The notes below the pieces were generated by a model that saw only the letters and a list, made by a program, of their open reading frames with translations, did no database searches and was not told the DNA's origin. From assembly GCA_039105265.1 (NCBI GenBank), contig JAPFFF010000016.1, positions 992,001 through 1,056,000 of the forward strand: a stretch of 64,000 bases of DNA, given 5' to 3'. Shown one piece after another: positions 61,501-64,000 of this stretch. The DNA comes from Tritrichomonas musculus. Its lineage: Eukaryota > Parabasalia > Tritrichomonadida > Tritrichomonadidae. The position numbers and the translations under genes were made by a program. Position 1 is the first letter of the stretch. Each line of letters begins with the position of its first letter.

Positions 61501-62977
61501 GTTAATGCTGTATTATTAAATGTTCAAATAAAATTCCATTAAATGATTGAATATTTAAATATTATGAAAAAGATAGATTTGAACATTATGAATATTATGT
61601 AATTCAAATGTCTTTGATGTTGACATCAATACTTTCTTGATTCAATAATTCTCGAACAATTTCAACATGACCTAATCCTGCTGAAATAATCAATACGGTA
61701 AGATAAAATGTTGTGAATAAAACACCATTAAAGCTTAATATTTCCAATCAAATAAATAAAGTTTTTTCTTGAATTTCATTTAAAAAATTGATTTTTTTTT
61801 AAATATTTGTCGCATTTATATCAATATGTTCTTGTTCTAAATAAAGTTTGACAAGCGTGTAAAGACCATTTTCACATATCAAATAAAACAAATATCTTGT
61901 CTTTAAAATTTTTTGAAAGAAACAAAAATTGAAATATCTAAAACAATATTCATAAATATTAATATAGCATCTATTTTCAATATTGTTTTTGAGATCTTCT
62001 TCATCAATTAAATTGTAAATGATGTACTTTGCAACATCATTGTGATGACATTTTATGGATTCGTACAGAAATTGTTCATAATTCAAATCTGGTGGCAAAT
62101 CATGACTATCTTCGAGATCTTTGATAAGTTCTGCATTTTTACTATGAACTGCATAATACCACATGCTTGCTGTTAGTTTAACTTCATTCATTCTCATGTA
62201 CTTAATGATTTCATTGGATTCAAAAAATGCTGCATATTCAATAAGTGTCACTTTTTTAATTGCCTTTGAATTGCTATTTTCATTAAAAATCAAAAAAGAA
62301 TTAGTTTCAAAGATTGATTCTTCAACATAACTATTAAGTGGAATATTATGCAAATTAACATAAACAATAAAATCTTTCGTTTTCTTCTGGCGAATCAATT
62401 CACACAAAATGTTGTCATTTTCACCAATTTTTCTTTTGGTATAAAATTCTTCTCCAAATTCTTTTGGAATTCGTTTTAGAATTTCTTCTTTCCCGGGTTC
62501 TTCATGCTTCTTAAAAAAGGTTGCAATGAATTCATTTGTCAGAATTTCTTTGATTTCGGGACCAAAATATTCAATATATCTTCTTCGAATATTTTCGTTG
62601 CTTGTGAGTCTCAAAAAAATGGTTTCATCAATAGTAACAATTTTTTCTTCTAGTAAAAATAAAAGAATTCGTTTGTTTCCCTTAAAAAGTTCAAATTTTT
62701 CGGAATTCGTAAAATATTTGTTAAGATCTGATTTGAGGAATATTAAAACTCGCTCGATTTTTTCAATAAAGTTAAAAATACGTTGGTGATTATCACTTAT
62801 CTTATTAATCATTTGTATTAAAAATTTAAATTCATATTTATCTTCAAGTATTTTTTGGTCATTGATAATTTGAACAAAATTTTCATAGTTTTCTTCTACA
62901 TTTGATTCATCTTCCAAGAATTCTAGGAGAGATTCCTGGATTCTTTTCTTTTGCTGTATTAACTCCGTAATACTCAT
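58585..62977 (-). CDS. DUF3447-ankyrin repeat protein, 16 ankyrin exons separated by intron-like inserts
   Basis: Exon 1 (62977 to about 61802) encodes ~390 residues: MSITELIQQKKRIQESLLEF, KRKIGENDNILCELIR, SIFETNSFLI, LIEYAAFFESNEIIKYMR, WYYAVHSKNAELI, ESIKCHHNDVAKYII. The frame would stop at 61799 without splicing. Sixteen ankyrin exons follow, e.g. 61708-61607, 59272-59171, 59086-58985 and 58899-58798, each 102 nt where I counted, with the pattern F-N-N-T-A-L, G-H-L-E-I-V-R-E-L-I-S, I-D-I-N-I-K-D-I. The last exon (58710-58585) reads VYKTAIDYAR, QEIVDLLLNAS and ends VNEN-TGA. No repeat I read contains a stop or frameshift. Joined length is about 975 residues. The end matches the last exon of 8846-11311, so the two are paralogues with the same architecture. 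Confidence 0.75.
58711..61801 (-). repeat. Tandem array of 102-nt ankyrin exons and ~84-93-nt inserts (17 inserts)
   Basis: Sixteen copies of the coding unit (marked by GTTCGAGAATTAAT or a variant) alternate with inserts. Lengths measured are 87 nt (58797-58711), 85 nt (58984-58900), 84 nt (59170-59087) and ~93 nt for the first. Insert motifs in order: TTTGAATTAC, ATATTCATAATG, CTTTTTCATGATATTTAAA, CATTTATGGAATTTTAT and GAACATTTAAT. Period is about 186-190 bp. The same motifs in the same order occur in the array at 9984-11206. Confidence 0.8.
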
Positions 62978-63361
62978 TCCAATTAAAAAATAAATTTTTT
63001 CAGACCAAATATCTATTCAATTTATAAACATTGCTTTAGAAGATAAAGAAGAGATTAATTATTATGATCGTAAATATTTTGAAAAAATATAATGAATTAT
63101 AATATTAGGAAAACAAAAGGCATCACGATTTTTGAAAATGGTGAGAAAGATCTTGATTAAAGTTTTTACAAAATTGGTTAACCTTTTTGGTATTCTTTGC
63201 ATCATACTATAATGATCAAAATTTAATTGATCTCTTCTAGTAAAAATGTCAAAGAACAGATAATTTGCATTTAAAAAAATTTGTGAAAAAATTATTTTAA
63301 TTCAAAAACTGAAAGTGACATTTCATTATTTCTTTCAAAAAATTTTTATTTTTCAGATGTA
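62978..63361. other. Divergent intergenic region
   Basis: Should hold the promoters of the ankyrin gene (minus) and the mannosyltransferase gene (plus). TCATTATTT at 63323 is an initiator-like candidate for the latter. Nothing else seen. Confidence 0.45.
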
Positions 63362-64000
63362 ATGAAAACACTAGATTCTTATCTAGTTGTTATCATTTTT
63401 GTGATTTCTTTTCTTATTAGAATATGGAATATATCAATTCCTGATTGCGTTGTTTTTGATGAATTTCATTTTGGCCAATTTATCAACGATTATATTCACC
63501 AAGATTTCTTCTTTGATATCCACCCACCATTTGGGAAATTATTATATTTTTTATTTGCCAAATTTACTTGTTATGATGGCTTACTGTCATTTGAAAAGCC
63601 AAATTCACAATATTCAAACGATTTTTTTGTATTTTTCAGGATTATACCAGCAATACTCGCATCGTTTGTACCGGAATTCATATATTTGATATTAAGAAAT
63701 TCTTCTATTTCTATATTTTCGTCTTTTTTTACATCATTGTTTATCTCATTTGAAATGTCAATAATCAGTCAAAGCAGATTTATTCTTATTGAAGGAATTC
63801 AACATTTTTTTATTTGTTTTCATTTATTAATATTAACTTTTACAAAAAACTTGGGAATAATAGGAATTTCTCTTGGCTTTTCTATAAGCATCAAAATAAC
63901 CTCTTTTTCTTTACTTCCTTTCACTTTTTCTTATATTTTCATATCAAATGTCCAACATCAGAAAAACAAAAATATTTTTGAAAGTATAAGACATACTTTC
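63362..64000 (+). CDS. Protein O-mannosyltransferase (PMT/GT39-like), 3' end outside the window
   Basis: The frame from ATG 63362 stays open to the window end (213 codons). It starts with a hydrophobic helix (LVVIIFVISFLIRIW), then DCVVFDEFHFGQFINDYI and FFFDIHPPFGKLLYF. These contain the PMT hallmark acidic pair after TM1 and the F-D-x-H-P-P-x-G-K loop. Further helices and QSRFILIEGIQ (compare the family's R-x-x-L-x-D) follow, giving the first four or five of the membrane segments expected for a ~700-residue ER enzyme. It transfers mannose from dolichol-phosphate mannose to Ser/Thr of secretory proteins. ATG 63358 is directly followed by a stop and is not used. A nearby TTTTTATTTTTCAG precedes the start. 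Confidence 0.85.
   Translation, partial: MKTLDSYLVVIIFVISFLIRIWNISIPDCVVFDEFHFGQFINDYIHQDFFFDIHPPFGKLLYFLFAKFTCYDGLLSFEKPNSQYSNDFFVFFRIIPAILASFVPEFIYLILRNSSISIFSSFFTSLFISFEMSIISQSRFILIEGIQHFFICFHLLILTFTKNLGIIGISLGFSISIKITSFSLLPFTFSYIFISNVQHQKNKNIFESIRHTF

Noticed and set aside
58798-61708. CRISPR-like array because of regular ~188-bp spacing
   Set aside because: The units are coding ankyrin repeats with diverged inserts, in a eukaryote; repeat and spacer sizes do not fit CRISPR.

Overview
The window looks like nuclear DNA of a parabasalid flagellate, most likely a Tritrichomonas-type trichomonad. The evidence is the very AT-rich intergenic DNA, trichomonad-typical protein families (DUF3447-ankyrin proteins, BspA-like LRR_5 proteins, TKL-like kinases, Pmp-like and discoidin-like surface proteins) and initiator-like TCA motifs a few bases upstream of several start codons. 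This assignment is by recognition; no search was run.

Layout. 0-9 kb: a coiled-coil protein cut by the window edge, ribosomal stalk protein P2, a HECT ubiquitin ligase and a tandem calponin-homology (actin-binding) coiled-coil protein. 8.8-14.7 kb: a DUF3447-ankyrin gene whose repeats are separated by inserts, then a BspA-like LRR_5 locus in two overlapping frames. 14.7-25 kb: gene-poor DNA with a small predicted protein, decayed ankyrin, BTB-like and unknown genes, a truncated MULE transposase and an apparently young pogo-like transposon. 25-28 kb: a type I membrane protein with three discoidin-like repeats and a Pmp-like stalk. 28-36 kb: AT desert with MITEs and a 0.73-kb dispersed repeat, plus a DUF3447-ANK-LRR_5 protein and a Rab-like GTPase. 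36-47 kb: two more DUF3447-ankyrin genes, a kinase with a discoidin-like tail and a kinase-pseudokinase protein. 47-55 kb: repeats, an FkbM-like methyltransferase and decayed ankyrin-kinase and papain-like protease genes. 55-64 kb: an MBL-fold hydrolase, tRNA-Leu(CAA), a broken multi-membrane lipase-like gene, a second insert-interrupted ankyrin gene and the start of a protein O-mannosyltransferase.

The most striking signal is in the ankyrin genes at 8846-11311 (+) and 58585-62977 (-). Each 34-codon repeat (102 nt in every unit I counted) is separated from the next by an insert of about 84-93 nt. The insert always falls at the same codon, between KDI and (F)N-x-TAL, its length is not a multiple of three, and its internal motifs are shared between loci 47 kb apart. 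Removing the inserts joins the repeats in frame to a matching C-terminal exon with a stop. I could find no GT-AG placement. They behave like a family of non-canonical introns, one per ankyrin repeat. A single related insert splits the gene at 36459-38922, and two more occur in the kinase pseudogene at 53 kb. The paralogues at 31283-32785 and 39575-41962 have none.

Functionally the window combines cytoskeleton (CH protein), ubiquitin and kinase signalling, surface adhesion (discoidin/Pmp protein, LRR_5 proteins), glycosylation and a large modular ankyrin family that appears to gain LRR_5 tails.
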